Position numbers and translations under genes: made by a program. 64,000 nucleotides of DNA from Micromonospora cremea (GTDB lineage Bacteria; Actinomycetota; Actinomycetes; Mycobacteriales; Micromonosporaceae): contig NZ_FSQT01000002.1 of assembly GCF_900143515.1 (NCBI RefSeq), positions 3,783,501-3,847,500 of the forward strand, in the 5' to 3' direction. Shown here piece by piece: positions 33,995-42,893 of this stretch (its first letter is position 1; every line of letters begins with the position of its first letter). Below the pieces are notes generated by a model. That model was not told the DNA's origin. It worked only from the letters and a program-made list of their open reading frames with translations, and searched no databases.

Positions 33995-34698
33995 CGGGCC
34001 ACCGCCTGTCGCTTCTCGATCCGGTCCAGCAGGGCGCCGAGCGGCACGGTCATGATCAGGTAGCCGATCGAGATGCCGATCGCGACCGGGATGAAGGCGT
34101 AGCCCTCGGCTCCGGTGAGCTGGTCGGCCGTGGCCGACAGGTCACCGACGACCCCGAAGAAGCCGATCAGCGCCGAGTTCTTGATCATTGCGATGATCAC
34201 CGAACCGAGCGGCACGATCGAGGCCTTCCAGGACTGGGGCAGCACCACGTACCGCAGGTTCTGGCCGAAGGTCAGCCCCAGCGACCGGGCGGCCTCCGCC
34301 TGCCCGGCCGGCACCGCGTTGACGCCCGAGCGCAGCGCCTCGCAGACGAACGCCGCGGTGTAGAGCACCAGGGCGATCAGCGCGAAGCGGAAGTACGGCA
34401 GGTCGGTGTCGAGCCGGCTGAAGACCGCTTCGAGCCCGGGGAGGCGGAGGAAGTCCGCGTTCGAACCGAGCGCCGGCAGCCCGAACGCGGCGAAGAACAT
34501 CACCACGGTCAGCGGCATGTTCCGGAAGACGTTCACGTAGCCGGTGCCGACCGCCCGCAGCGGCGGCACCGGCGAGATCCGGAGCACCGCCACGACGGCG
34601 CCCAGAATCAGGGCGCCGATCGCGGCGAGTACGCAGATCTGGAGGGTGAGCCAGAAACCACCCGCAAAGACGTCGAACTTGTCGATGAGCACGTTCAC
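33991..34698 (-). CDS. gluC: Glutamate ABC transporter permease GluC
   Basis: A 235-residue permease with about five helices. The EAA loop reads AGQAEAARSLGLTFGQNLRYVVLPQSWK. GTG 34698 is preceded by GGAGG about 12 nt upstream. It pairs with GluD to form the channel. Confidence 0.9.
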   Translation of the reverse strand: MNVLIDKFDVFAGGFWLTLQICVLAAIGALILGAVVAVLRISPVPPLRAVGTGYVNVFRNMPLTVVMFFAAFGLPALGSNADFLRLPGLEAVFSRLDTDLPYFRFALIALVLYTAAFVCEALRSGVNAVPAGQAEAARSLGLTFGQNLRYVVLPQSWKASIVPLGSVIIAMIKNSALIGFFGVVGDLSATADQLTGAEGYAFIPVAIGISIGYLIMTVPLGALLDRIEKRQAVAR

Positions 34699-34739
34699 GG
34701 GTCGGTGTTCCTCCCCACCCTCCAGATCGAAGGATCAGA

Positions 34740-35615
34740 TCAGTAGCGGTTGATGGTCGGAGCCGCGCCCAGTTCCGCGCCGAACTTGCCGGCGGTGTCG
34801 TCCCAGGCCTTCTTCCAGCTACCGTCGGCGACCGCCTTGTCCAGCGTGTCGTTGATGAAGCTGCGGAAGTCCGCGTCCTCCTTCTTCACACCGATGCCGT
34901 AAGGCTCCTTGGTGAAGTTGGCGCCGGCCAGCTTGAAGGACGCCTCGTCCTTGGCGATGTAGCCGAGCAGGATCACGTTGTCCGTGGTGACGGCGTCGAC
35001 CTGGCCGCCCTTGAGGGCGTCGCGGCACTTGTCGTAGGTGTCGAAGAGCACCAGCTGGGTGCCAACGTCCTTGACGTACTGCTTGATCGTCTCGGCGGGG
35101 GTCGAGCCGGTCACCGAGCAGACCTTCTTGGTGCCGTCCTTGAAGGAGTCCGGACCGGTGATGGTCGCCTCGTCCTTCTTGACCATGATGTTCTGGCCGG
35201 CCTCGTAGTACGGCCCGGCGAAGGCGATCCGCTCCTTGCGCTTGTCGTTGATCGTGTAGGTCGCGGCGACGAGGTCCACCGTGCCGTTGACGATCACGTC
35301 CTCGCGGACCTTCGAGGGGGCCTCGACCCACTCGATCTTGTCCTCGGGGATGCCGAGCTCCTTGACGATGATCTTCGCGACCTCGACGTCGAAGCCCTCC
35401 GGCTTGCCCGACAGGCCCTTCTGCCCGAAGCCCGGCTGGTCGAACTTGGTGCCGACCTTGATCTTCTGCGCCTTGTTGAGCTTCTCCATCGTGCTGCCGG
35501 CCGCGAAGGACTTGCCGCCGGAGCCGGCGTCCTCCCCGTCGTCGCCGCCACAAGCGGTCAGGCCGAGCGCCAGAGCGGCGACCGCGGCGACCGCGGCAAC
35601 GCGCTTGATACGCAT
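34740..35615 (-). CDS. gluB: Glutamate-binding lipoprotein GluB
   Basis: A 291-residue extracellular solute-binding protein. The lipobox LTAC (Cys22) is followed by a Gly/Asp linker. The family 3 binding-protein fold is marked by GFDVEVAKIIVKELG, VDLVAATYTINDKRKERIAFAGPYYEAGQ and a central GSTPAETIKQY. ATG 35615 has AAGGAG upstream. It delivers glutamate, or related acidic amino acids, to GluCD. Confidence 0.93.
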   Translation of the reverse strand: MRIKRVAAVAAVAALALGLTACGGDDGEDAGSGGKSFAAGSTMEKLNKAQKIKVGTKFDQPGFGQKGLSGKPEGFDVEVAKIIVKELGIPEDKIEWVEAPSKVREDVIVNGTVDLVAATYTINDKRKERIAFAGPYYEAGQNIMVKKDEATITGPDSFKDGTKKVCSVTGSTPAETIKQYVKDVGTQLVLFDTYDKCRDALKGGQVDAVTTDNVILLGYIAKDEASFKLAGANFTKEPYGIGVKKEDADFRSFINDTLDKAVADGSWKKAWDDTAGKFGAELGAAPTINRY

Positions 35616-35672
35616 ACTCTTCTCCTTCTTCGACGGAGCCCACCGGTGTCCGGCGCGCCCCACTGCGGACAC

Positions 35673-36428
35673 CTAGTGCGTGAGGATCTTGGAGAGGAAG
35701 TCCCGGGCGCGCTCGCTGCGCGGGTTGGCGAAGAACTCCGCCGGCGGGGCGTCCTCGACCAGTTGGCCGTCGGCCATGAAGATGACCCGGTTCGCGGCGT
35801 GCCGGGCGAAGCCCATCTCGTGGGTGACCACGACCATCGTCATGCCGTCGCGGGCCAGGGAGGTCATCACGTCCAGCACCTCGCCGACCATCTCCGGGTC
35901 CAGCGCGCTGGTCGGCTCGTCGAAGAGCATCGCCTTGGGCTGCATGGCCAGCGCACGGGCGATGGCCGCCCGCTGCTGCTGACCGCCGGAGAGCTGGGCC
36001 GGGAACTTGTCCGCCTGGTTGGCGATGCCGACCCGGTCGAGCAGGGCCAGACCGCGCTCGCGGGCTGCCGCCGGCTTCTCCTTGCGGACCTTGACCGGGC
36101 CGAGAGTGACGTTCTCGAGGATGGTCTTGTGCGCGAAGAGGTTGAAGGACTGGAAGACCATGCCAACCTCGCTGCGCAGCTTGGCGAGGGCCTTGCCCTC
36201 GGCCGGCAGTGGCTGGCCGTCGAAGGTGATGGTGCCCGAGTTGATCGGTTCCAGTCGGTTGATGGCGCGGCACAGCGTCGACTTGCCGGAGCCGGACGGG
36301 CCGATCACCACGACCACCTCGCCCCGACCCACCGACAGCGAGACGTCGTCCAGCACGTGCAGCGGTCCGAACCATTTGTTGACCGCGTCCAGCACGATGA
36401 GCGGTTCGCCCGTCGTCACGTCGTCCAC
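35673..36428 (-). CDS. gluA: Glutamate ABC transporter ATPase GluA
   Basis: A 251-residue ABC ATPase with Walker [10 protein letters not shown], signature [16 protein letters not shown], Walker [14 protein letters not shown] and the H-loop THEMGF. The start is set at GTG 36428, with AGGGA upstream; GTG 36419 is an alternative. It is the first gene of gluABCD, in the order known from Corynebacterium. Confidence 0.92.
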   Translation of the reverse strand: MDDVTTGEPLIVLDAVNKWFGPLHVLDDVSLSVGRGEVVVVIGPSGSGKSTLCRAINRLEPINSGTITFDGQPLPAEGKALAKLRSEVGMVFQSFNLFAHKTILENVTLGPVKVRKEKPAAARERGLALLDRVGIANQADKFPAQLSGGQQQRAAIARALAMQPKAMLFDEPTSALDPEMVGEVLDVMTSLARDGMTMVVVTHEMGFARHAANRVIFMADGQLVEDAPPAEFFANPRSERARDFLSKILTH

Positions 36429-36622
36429 CGTCCCTGTCGTCTCCCGGATCGGGGTCGGTTGACCCCCGGTGCGGCCACTGTAGGCGGCGTGATGTGGCGG
36501 AACGCAACCTGGCGGGTCACGGAGCGGTAACACCGGTCACGATCGTCGCGGCGAGTCCGATTCCGGTCACCGTGCGGGCCGCATCGGTGGCGTTGGCCGC
36601 AGGTTACCGAGATCATGGGGGG

Positions 36623-37612
36623 ATGACCGAACCGGTACGCCTGACCCGGTACGCCCGTGGCGGCGGCTGCGCCTGCAAGATCCCCCCGGGTGAGCTGGAG
36701 ATCATGGTGGCCGGTCTCGGCCCGGCCACCGGCACCGCGGAGCTGCTGGTCGGGTTGGACCACGGCGACGACGCGGCGGTGGTCCGTCTGGATGAGCGGA
36801 CCGGGCTGGTGAGCACCGCCGACTTCTTCACGCCGGTGGTCGACGACGCGTACGACTGGGGTCGGATCGCCGCGGCCAACGCGCTCTCCGACGTGTACGC
36901 GATGGGCGGCGTTCCGCTGGTCGCGCTTAACCTGCTCTGCTGGCCGCGCGACGTGCTGCCGCTGGAGCTGGCCCGCGAGGTGCTGCGGGGCGGCCAGGAC
37001 GTGGCCCGGGAGGCGGGCTGCCACCTGGCTGGCGGGCACAGCGTGGACGACGAGGGTCCGAAGTACGGCCTCGCGGTCACCGGCACCGTCCGGCCGGAGG
37101 AGCTGATCACCCTCGACGCGGGCCGGGCCGGGGTGCCGCTGTCCCTGACCAAGCCGCTCGGGGTGGGCGTGCTGAACACCCGGCACAAGGCCACCGGTGA
37201 GATCTTTCCGGAGGCGGTGGCCACGATGAGCGCGCTCAACCGGGACGCCGCCCGGGCGGCGGTCGCGGCCGGCATCCGGTGCGGCACCGACGTGACCGGG
37301 TTCGGCCTGCTCGGGCACGCCTCGAAGCTGGCCCGCGCCAGCCGGCTGACGGTGGCCATCGACACCGCGCGGGTGCCCTACCTGCCGGGTGCACGGGAGG
37401 CGCTGCGCGACGGGTACGTCAGCGGCGGCAGCCGGCGCAACCTGCACTGGGTCACCCCGTGGACGGACTTCGGCGCTGTGGGCGAGGACGAGCGGCTGCT
37501 GCTGGCCGACGCGCAGACCTCCGGAGGCCTGCTGGTCGCCGGTGAGCTGCCGGGGGCGCCCGTGGTGGGCGAGTTGCTGCCACGCGGCGAGCACCTGGTC
37601 GTTCTGCGCTGA
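36623..37612 (+). CDS. selD: Selenide, water dikinase (selenophosphate synthetase)
   Basis: A 329-residue SelD that makes selenophosphate from selenide and ATP. The N-terminal active segment is GGGCACKIPPG, with Cys16, Cys18 and Lys19, so it is a Cys-type enzyme that does not itself need selenocysteine. Other conserved parts are HGDDAAVV, TADFFTPVVDDAYDWGRIAAANALSDVYAMGG and GTDVTGFGLLGHA. ATG 36623 begins after GGGGGG. No selA, selB or tRNA-Sec is visible in the window, so its partner pathway must lie elsewhere. Confidence 0.93.
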   Translation: MTEPVRLTRYARGGGCACKIPPGELEIMVAGLGPATGTAELLVGLDHGDDAAVVRLDERTGLVSTADFFTPVVDDAYDWGRIAAANALSDVYAMGGVPLVALNLLCWPRDVLPLELAREVLRGGQDVAREAGCHLAGGHSVDDEGPKYGLAVTGTVRPEELITLDAGRAGVPLSLTKPLGVGVLNTRHKATGEIFPEAVATMSALNRDAARAAVAAGIRCGTDVTGFGLLGHASKLARASRLTVAIDTARVPYLPGAREALRDGYVSGGSRRNLHWVTPWTDFGAVGEDERLLLADAQTSGGLLVAGELPGAPVVGELLPRGEHLVVLR

Positions 37613-37846
37613 CCGATCACCGGCGCGCGGTCACCGGTCGGAACGCGCGGCGCCGACCGTGCGGGCGGGGCACCTTACTCGATAAAATGTCACCTTCCCG
37701 CTACTCCGAGCATTGGCGCTCAGGGAATTTTTGCCCGGAATGGTCACAGACCGGTAACTTGCCCCCGGCTGAGGTCATATGCCCCCCACCATCGTCAGTA
37801 AGGCCCGATCCGGAGGCCGGTGGGACGAACGCAGCGAGGAGGCGGA

Positions 37847-38326
37847 ATGACCGAGCTGTGGAACTGGAGAATCGACCGGGTACGACCCGTGGAGGTCTAC
37901 CCGGCGCTGGCCGAGGCGCTCGGCCGTGTGGTGATGCCGCTGGCGGTGGCCGACCCGGCCCGGCTGCCGGCGTACGCCGTGGTCGTCGACGTCTGGCAGG
38001 CGCCGGGCGAGTTCGCGACGGTCGTGGACTGCTACGGGGTGCCCGAGCGGCTTCCCGAGCACGCCAGCATCGCCGCGCTGGCCCGGTTGCTGGACCGCAA
38101 CTGCCTGCTGCGCGACGACACGCTCGACGCCGGCCGGCACCTGCTCGTCGCCCCGGACGGCACGGTCCGTCCGGTGCACTTCGACATCCGCGACACCGAC
38201 GACGGCGAGGTGCTCAGCAGGCAGCGGCTCTGCACGCTGGCCGACCCGGGCTGCCGGGGCTGGTCGCAGTGCCACCGCTCACGCTGGGCCCCCGACACGG
38301 TCGCCCCGGCGCTCGCCGCGGCCTGA
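37847..38326 (+). CDS. Hypothetical protein with C-terminal Cys/Trp motif
   Basis: A 159-residue protein with an excellent ribosome site (GAGGAGGCGG) before ATG 37847. It reads like a soluble alpha/beta protein. Near the C terminus it carries CTLADPGCRGWSQCHRSRW, with three Cys and two Trp, possibly a metal or redox site. I do not recognise the family. A 234-nt gap separates it from selD, with CGATAAAATG (about 37680) as a candidate -10 region. Confidence 0.75.
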   Translation: MTELWNWRIDRVRPVEVYPALAEALGRVVMPLAVADPARLPAYAVVVDVWQAPGEFATVVDCYGVPERLPEHASIAALARLLDRNCLLRDDTLDAGRHLLVAPDGTVRPVHFDIRDTDDGEVLSRQRLCTLADPGCRGWSQCHRSRWAPDTVAPALAAA

Positions 38327-38366
38327 CCCACGGGTCGGGCCGCGCGCCGGCGGCTCCCTCCCTGCT

Positions 38367-38430
38367 CGTCGATCTAGGGAAGATCGTTGCTCAGGGAGAT
38401 CCACTGGCAGCAACATGCCCTAGATCGACG
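38367..38430. repeat. REP-like palindromic element, copy 1
   Basis: Perfect 13-bp outer arms CGTCGATCTAGGG (38367-38379) and CCCTAGATCGACG (38418-38430), with an inner pair GTTGCT/AGCAAC and a central GGAGATCCACT. The same layout recurs at 41079-41140. Confidence 0.75.
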
Positions 38431-38464
38431 CGGTGGGGGCGGCCGGGGGCGGGCGGGTGGGCGG

Positions 38465-38722
38465 TCAGCCGTGGCTGGGAGCGGCGGTGGGCGGGCGGTC
38501 TGCGGTGGCGGGCCCGGCTCCCCGGACCACGAGCTGGTGGAGCAGGGTGCGGGTTGCCTCGGTAACGGCGGCCACCGCGGCGTCGAACGCGGCGGCGTTG
38601 TGCGCGGCGGGCGTCCGGAAGCCTGAGATCTTCCGGACGTACTGCAACGCCGCCGCCTCGATGTCCGCCTCCGTCACCTGCGGGGTGAACGGCTCACGCA
38701 GCGTCTTGATGCTCCGGCACAT
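38465..38722 (-). CDS. DUF2277 protein
   Basis: An 85-residue protein starting MCRSIKTLREPFTPQVTEAD, matching DUF2277, with the conserved ALQYVRKISGFR segment. AAGGAG lies 7 nt before ATG 38722. The function is unknown; it is a small helical cytoplasmic protein. Confidence 0.85.
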   Translation of the reverse strand: MCRSIKTLREPFTPQVTEADIEAAALQYVRKISGFRTPAAHNAAAFDAAVAAVTEATRTLLHQLVVRGAGPATADRPPTAAPSHG

Positions 38723-38863
38723 GCTGTGCTCCTTCTCGTCTCGTTCGCTACTTGACCAACGATGACATCGTCTGGGCTGTTGCCTATTCTGGTGGCGCGT
38801 CAGGGCCCCTCGGGCCGTCCATCACACCTCCCGTGGCGCGTTCGCGGGACCCGGAGATTCACT

Positions 38864-39055
38864 GTGGACGAGAAGCTCGCACCGCCCGCCGGTCGGACTC
38901 CCGACCCGATCCTGTCGATCCTGAGGACTCGGCTTGACCAGGTCGCGACCGAGCACCCCGAGACGGTTGACGTGCTCCTACGCCGCGTCCTGCCCCCGGC
39001 CACCGGTCCGGCGGAGACGGTCGTACCCGTCTCCGCCTTCAACTCCGCCATCTGA
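38864..39055 (+). CDS. Small hypothetical protein
   Basis: A 63-residue frame from GTG 38864, with GGAG 8 nt upstream and GC-rich third positions. It is acidic-basic mixed and helical (ILSILRTRLDQVATEHPETVDVLLRRVLPP). No family is recognised. Its 3' end overlaps the antisense frame at 38978-39337, so one of the two may be spurious. Confidence 0.5.
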   Translation: MDEKLAPPAGRTPDPILSILRTRLDQVATEHPETVDVLLRRVLPPATGPAETVVPVSAFNSAI

Positions 39056-39337
39056 CTCGATGGCGGCCGGGTCACCCGTACCGGCTCCGCGTACCGCTGC
39101 GATCAGCCAGTACGTCAGCAGCCGGCGGATCGCGACGTCGTCGACCACCCGGATGTCGGCCTCGGGCAACTGGGGGCGGAGGAACTCCAGCAGCGTCATC
39201 GGGTCCCGTCGGGCCTGTTCCGACCCGGAGGTCTCCACCGCGAGGTGCCGGCCGTCCGGAGTGGCGACGGAGTGCTGTGCCGCATGTTGTCGCGTCACGG
39301 TTGCCTGCCGCGGGTCCCCGAGTACGGAGCCGCGCAT
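38978..39337 (-). CDS. Uncertain ORF with hydrolase-like N-terminal segment
   Basis: An antisense frame of about 119 residues. It contains VATPDGRHLAVETSG, like the first strands of alpha/beta hydrolases, but then changes to an unrelated helical stretch (MTLLEFLRPQLPEADIRVVDDVAIRRLLTYW). Coding-like codon use ends near 39056, where it runs into the convergent gene. It may be a decayed or rearranged gene; the start is also unsure. Confidence 0.35.
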   Translation of the reverse strand: MRGSVLGDPRQATVTRQHAAQHSVATPDGRHLAVETSGSEQARRDPMTLLEFLRPQLPEADIRVVDDVAIRRLLTYWLIAAVRGAGTGDPAAIESDGGVEGGDGYDRLRRTGGRGQDAA

Positions 39338-39505
39338 CGGCGGCACCGAGTGCAAAGCCCCCGAAATCGCCCAGAGCGCAATCTTGTTGTGCAGCGTACT
39401 GCCCGCCGTGGGCCCCCGCCATGGGCCACCGGGTCAATGCCGGTCGGCTGAGCCCGCCGACCGGGCCGCTACCCTGGTAGCCCGAGGGGAAGGGGCACCA
39501 AGAGG

Positions 39506-40999
39506 GTGGCTAGGACCTACAACGTCGTGACGTACGGCTGCCAGATGAACGTGCACGATTCCGAGCGCATCTCCGGCCTGCTCGAACAGGCCGGCTACGT
39601 ACGCGCGGCGCCGGCCGACGACACCCCCGACATCGTCGTCTTCAACACCTGCGCGGTGCGGGAGAACGCCGACAACCGGCTCTACGGCAACCTCGGTCGT
39701 CTGCGCCCCGTGAAGGACAAGCACCCCGGGATGCAGATCGCGGTCGGCGGCTGCCTGGCCCAGAAGGACCGCGGCGAGATCGTCCGCAAGGCGCCCTGGG
39801 TGGACGTGGTCTTCGGCACGCACAACATCGGCGCGCTGCCGGTGCTGCTCGACCGTGCCCGGCACAACGCCGCCGCCGAGGTGGAGATCCTGGAGTCGCT
39901 GGACGTCTTCCCGTCCACGCTGCCCACCCGACGCGAGTCCACGTACGCCGGCTGGGTCTCGATCTCGGTGGGCTGCAACAACACCTGCACGTTCTGCATC
40001 GTGCCCGCCCTCCGGGGCAAGGAGAAGGACCGCCGCCCCGGCGACATCCTCTCCGAGGTGCGCGCCCTGGTCGACGAGGGCGTGCTGGAGGTGACCCTGC
40101 TCGGGCAGAACGTCAACTCGTACGGTGTCGAGTTCGGTGATCGGTACGCATTCGGCAAGCTGCTGCGCGCCTGCGGCGACATCGACGGGCTGGAGCGGGT
40201 CCGGTTCACCAGCCCGCACCCAAAGGACTTCACGGACGACGTGATCGCCGCGATGGCTGAGACGCCGAACGTCTGCCACTCGCTGCACATGCCGTTGCAG
40301 TCCGGCTCCGACGCCGTACTCCGGGCGATGCGCCGGTCCTACCGGTCCGACCGCTACCTGGGGATCATCGAGAAGGTCCGGGCGGCGATGCCGGACGCGG
40401 CGATCACCACCGACATCATCGTCGGCTTCCCCGGCGAGACCGAGGCCGACTTCCAGCGCACCCTGGACGTGGTCCGGGAGGCCCGGTTCTCCTCGGCCTT
40501 CACCTTCCAGTACTCCAAGCGCCCCGGCACCCCCGCCGCCACCATGGACGACCAACTGCCCAAGCAGGTCGTCCAGGAGCGCTACGAGCGGCTGATCGCC
40601 ACGGTGGAGGAGATCACCTGGGCGGAGAACAAGCGCCTCGTGGGGGAGACTGTCGAGGTGCTGGTCGCGGTCGGCGAGGGCCGCAAGGACGAGCGGACCG
40701 GCCGGATGTCCGGCCGGGCCCGCGACGGTCGGCTGGTGCACTTCGCGACTACAGCGTCCGACGGTGGGTCGCTGGCCGGTCAGATCCGGCCGGGAGACAT
40801 CGTGCACACCGCGGTGACGTACGCCGCCCCGCATCACCTCAACGCCGACGGCGCGCCACTGTCGCACCGGCGGACCCGGGCCGGCGACGCCGCCGAGGCG
40901 GGCCGCTCCCCACGTACCCCCGGGGTGTTGCTCGGCCTGCCCACGATCGGCGCTCCAGCGGTCGCGCCCGCACCCGCCAACGGCTGCGCCACCCACTAA
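39506..40999 (+). CDS. miaB: tRNA-2-methylthio-N6-isopentenyladenosine synthase MiaB
   Basis: A 497-residue radical SAM methylthiotransferase. The UPF0004 domain has three Cys ([22 protein letters not shown]) for the second Fe-S cluster. The radical SAM site is GCNNTCTFC, followed by a C-terminal TRAM domain. It thiolates i6A37 made by MiaA, encoded 2.6 kb downstream. GTG 39506 follows GAAGGGG. A tail of about 60 residues after TRAM is unusual in length and rich in Ala and Pro. Confidence 0.95.
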   Translation: MARTYNVVTYGCQMNVHDSERISGLLEQAGYVRAAPADDTPDIVVFNTCAVRENADNRLYGNLGRLRPVKDKHPGMQIAVGGCLAQKDRGEIVRKAPWVDVVFGTHNIGALPVLLDRARHNAAAEVEILESLDVFPSTLPTRRESTYAGWVSISVGCNNTCTFCIVPALRGKEKDRRPGDILSEVRALVDEGVLEVTLLGQNVNSYGVEFGDRYAFGKLLRACGDIDGLERVRFTSPHPKDFTDDVIAAMAETPNVCHSLHMPLQSGSDAVLRAMRRSYRSDRYLGIIEKVRAAMPDAAITTDIIVGFPGETEADFQRTLDVVREARFSSAFTFQYSKRPGTPAATMDDQLPKQVVQERYERLIATVEEITWAENKRLVGETVEVLVAVGEGRKDERTGRMSGRARDGRLVHFATTASDGGSLAGQIRPGDIVHTAVTYAAPHHLNADGAPLSHRRTRAGDAAEAGRSPRTPGVLLGLPTIGAPAVAPAPANGCATH

Positions 41000-41078
41000 C
41001 TCCCCGCCTGCGCCCCGCGCGCACCGCCCCCGCCCCGCCCCGCCCCGCGCGCCCCGCCCCCGCCCCCGCCCCACCGCC

Positions 41079-41140
41079 GTCGATCTAGGGATAATCGCTG
41101 TGGATGGAGATCCACTAGCAACGATTTCCCCTAGATCGGC
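41079..41140. repeat. REP-like palindromic element, copy 2
   Basis: The outer arms GTCGATCTAGGG (41079-41090) and CCCTAGATCGGC (41129-41140) match at 11 of 12 bp. The inner pairs are AATCG/CGATT and the perfect GTGGAT/ATCCAC hairpin. It shares GTCGATCTAGGG, GGAGATCCACT and CCCTAGATCG with copy 1, 2.7 kb away. Confidence 0.75.
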
Positions 41141-41188
41141 GCGGAGGGCGGGGCGCGGAGGCGCGCGGAGGGCGGGGCGCGGAGGCGG
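41141..41188. repeat. Tandem 24-nt GC-rich repeat beside REP copy 2
   Basis: Two units beginning GCGGAGGGCGGGGCGC (41141-41164 and 41165-41188) are identical at 23 of 24 positions. On the other side of the REP element, 41000-41075 is an almost pure C/G tract of CGCCCC units, roughly complementary in sense. The rest of the gene-free stretch to 41437 shows nothing recognisable. Confidence 0.6.
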
Positions 41189-41437
41189 GCGGGCGGCCGT
41201 CCGCACGCCACGGTCCTTTGGGGTACGCGGACAGTGTGCGACGGTCGAGGTCACGCGGACGGGGACACTCGCGGAAGCTCACCGACGACCCCCGACAGCG
41301 GTGTCCCGCCGTCGTCGCCTTCGTGCCGGTGGCCCAACCTAGCTCCGTCGCCCATTCTCATCAGCCCAGGTCGATGCGTCGACACCCCGGCCGCCCGCTC
41401 CATCCCGCACGACCTTGGGGCGGGGCGCGGATACGCG

Positions 41438-41470
41438 GGAGCCCCGGTCCCGTGCGGGGACCGGGGCTCC
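41438..41470. terminator. Intrinsic-type terminator after the DUF349 gene
   Basis: GGAGCCCCGGTCCC and GGGACCGGGGCTCC form a perfect 14-bp stem with a 5-nt loop. It lies 14 nt past the stop of the minus-strand gene. Confidence 0.75.
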
Positions 41471-41483
41471 GGGGTGCGTCAGG

Positions 41484-42692
41484 TCAGCCGGCCTGCTCGG
41501 CGAGCTGGAGGAACTGCCGCTTGGCCGCGAGGGCCTGCTCGGCCTCCTTGATCCGGCGGGCGTCCCCGGCGCTCTTCGCCCGGGCCAGCCGGTCCTCGGC
41601 CTCGGCCACCTGCGACCGCATCTGGGCGAGCAGCGGGTTGTCCTCCTTGGTGGTCCGGCGCCATGCCGAATCCATCACCTCGCGGACCTTGTCGTCGATG
41701 ACACGCAGCCGGCGCTCCAGCCCGGCGGCGGCCTCCCGGGGCACCCGGCCGGCCTCGTGCCACTGGGCCTGGATCTCCCGCAGCTTGGCCTGGGCGCCCT
41801 TCGGGTCGGCGTCGATGTCCAGCGCCTCGGCCTCAGCCAGCAGAGCCTGCTTGCGCTCCAGGTTGACGCGCTGCTCGTTGTCGCGGGCGGAGAAGACCTC
41901 GCTGCGGCGGCTGAAGAAGGCGTCCTGCGCGGCCCGGAACCGTTCCCAGAGCTTCTGCTCGGCCTCCTTGGAGGCGCGCGGCGCGGCCTTCCACTGGGTC
42001 ATCAGCTCCTTGAGCTGGTTGGCCGTCGCCGCCCAGTCGGTGGAGTCCTTGAGCTTCTCCGCCTCGGCGACCAACTCCTCCTTGGCCGTCTGCGCCTGCT
42101 TGCGCTGCGCGTCCAGCGTGGCGAAGTGGGCGCCCCGGCGTCGGGTGAACCCGTCCCGGGCGGCGGCGAACCGCTTCCACAGCTCACCATCGGCCTTCTT
42201 GTCGACCCCGCGGATGGTCTTCCACTCGTCGAGGATCTCCTTGAGCCGGTCCCCGGCGGTCTTCCAGCCGGTGGACTCGGCGGCGAGCTTCTCGGCCTCC
42301 TCGACCAGCGCGGTCTTGCGCGCCAGGGCCTCGCCGCGTGCGGCGTCCCGGGCGGCACGTGCCTCGCCGGCCTTCTCCTCGGCGAGGGTGGCCAGCTTGT
42401 CCAGCCGCGCGGCCAGCGCGTCGATGTCGCCGACCACGTGGGCCTCGGGCAGCGAGGCGCGGATCCGCCGGATCGTGCTCAGCGAGTGCCCGGCGTCCGC
42501 CGCACCCGAGTTGAGCCGCGCTTCGGTCAGGTCCACCTCGGTCACCAGATCGGCGAAGCGGCGTGCGAAGTGCGCGAGGCCCTCCTCCGGTGCTCCCGCC
42601 TGCCAGGATCCGACCACCCGCTCGCCCTCGGCGGTCTTGACGTACACGGTGCCGTCCGCGTCCACCCGTCCGAAGGAAGTCCAGTCGCTCAT
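41484..42692 (-). CDS. DUF349 coiled-coil protein
   Basis: A 402-residue protein built of repeated DUF349 units, each about 75 residues with a TGWKTAGDRLKEILDEWKTI-like core (seen also as TDWAATANQLKELMTQWKAA). It is Ala/Glu/Lys-rich and almost entirely helical. The function is not established. ATG 42692 has GAGGA upstream. It is monocistronic, with a clear terminator. Confidence 0.88.
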   Translation of the reverse strand: MSDWTSFGRVDADGTVYVKTAEGERVVGSWQAGAPEEGLAHFARRFADLVTEVDLTEARLNSGAADAGHSLSTIRRIRASLPEAHVVGDIDALAARLDKLATLAEEKAGEARAARDAARGEALARKTALVEEAEKLAAESTGWKTAGDRLKEILDEWKTIRGVDKKADGELWKRFAAARDGFTRRRGAHFATLDAQRKQAQTAKEELVAEAEKLKDSTDWAATANQLKELMTQWKAAPRASKEAEQKLWERFRAAQDAFFSRRSEVFSARDNEQRVNLERKQALLAEAEALDIDADPKGAQAKLREIQAQWHEAGRVPREAAAGLERRLRVIDDKVREVMDSAWRRTTKEDNPLLAQMRSQVAEAEDRLARAKSAGDARRIKEAEQALAAKRQFLQLAEQAG

Positions 42693-42893
42693 GTGCCCAT
42701 CCTCGTTCTCCCGGCGTCGAGGGAACCGTCCCCCGTCGCCGCCACGGCGCAGCCAACTTGCTTCCGGCATTGTCACAGGTCCGACCCGGTCCGCGTCGAG
42801 CGCCTATCGCCGACCGTGACCATACGGTGTCCTAGGGCCCGATTGACCGGATCAGCGCGGAGACGCACCGGGGATTCCGGCTACGGTGAACGG

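Noticed and set aside
36429..36622. Possible tRNA-Sec gene beside selD
   Set aside because: I looked here and at 37613-37846 for a long acceptor and variable arm with a TTC loop and found nothing convincing.
38367..41140. CRISPR-like direct repeats
   Set aside because: Only two copies, 2.7 kb apart, each internally palindromic, with no spacer array and no cas genes.
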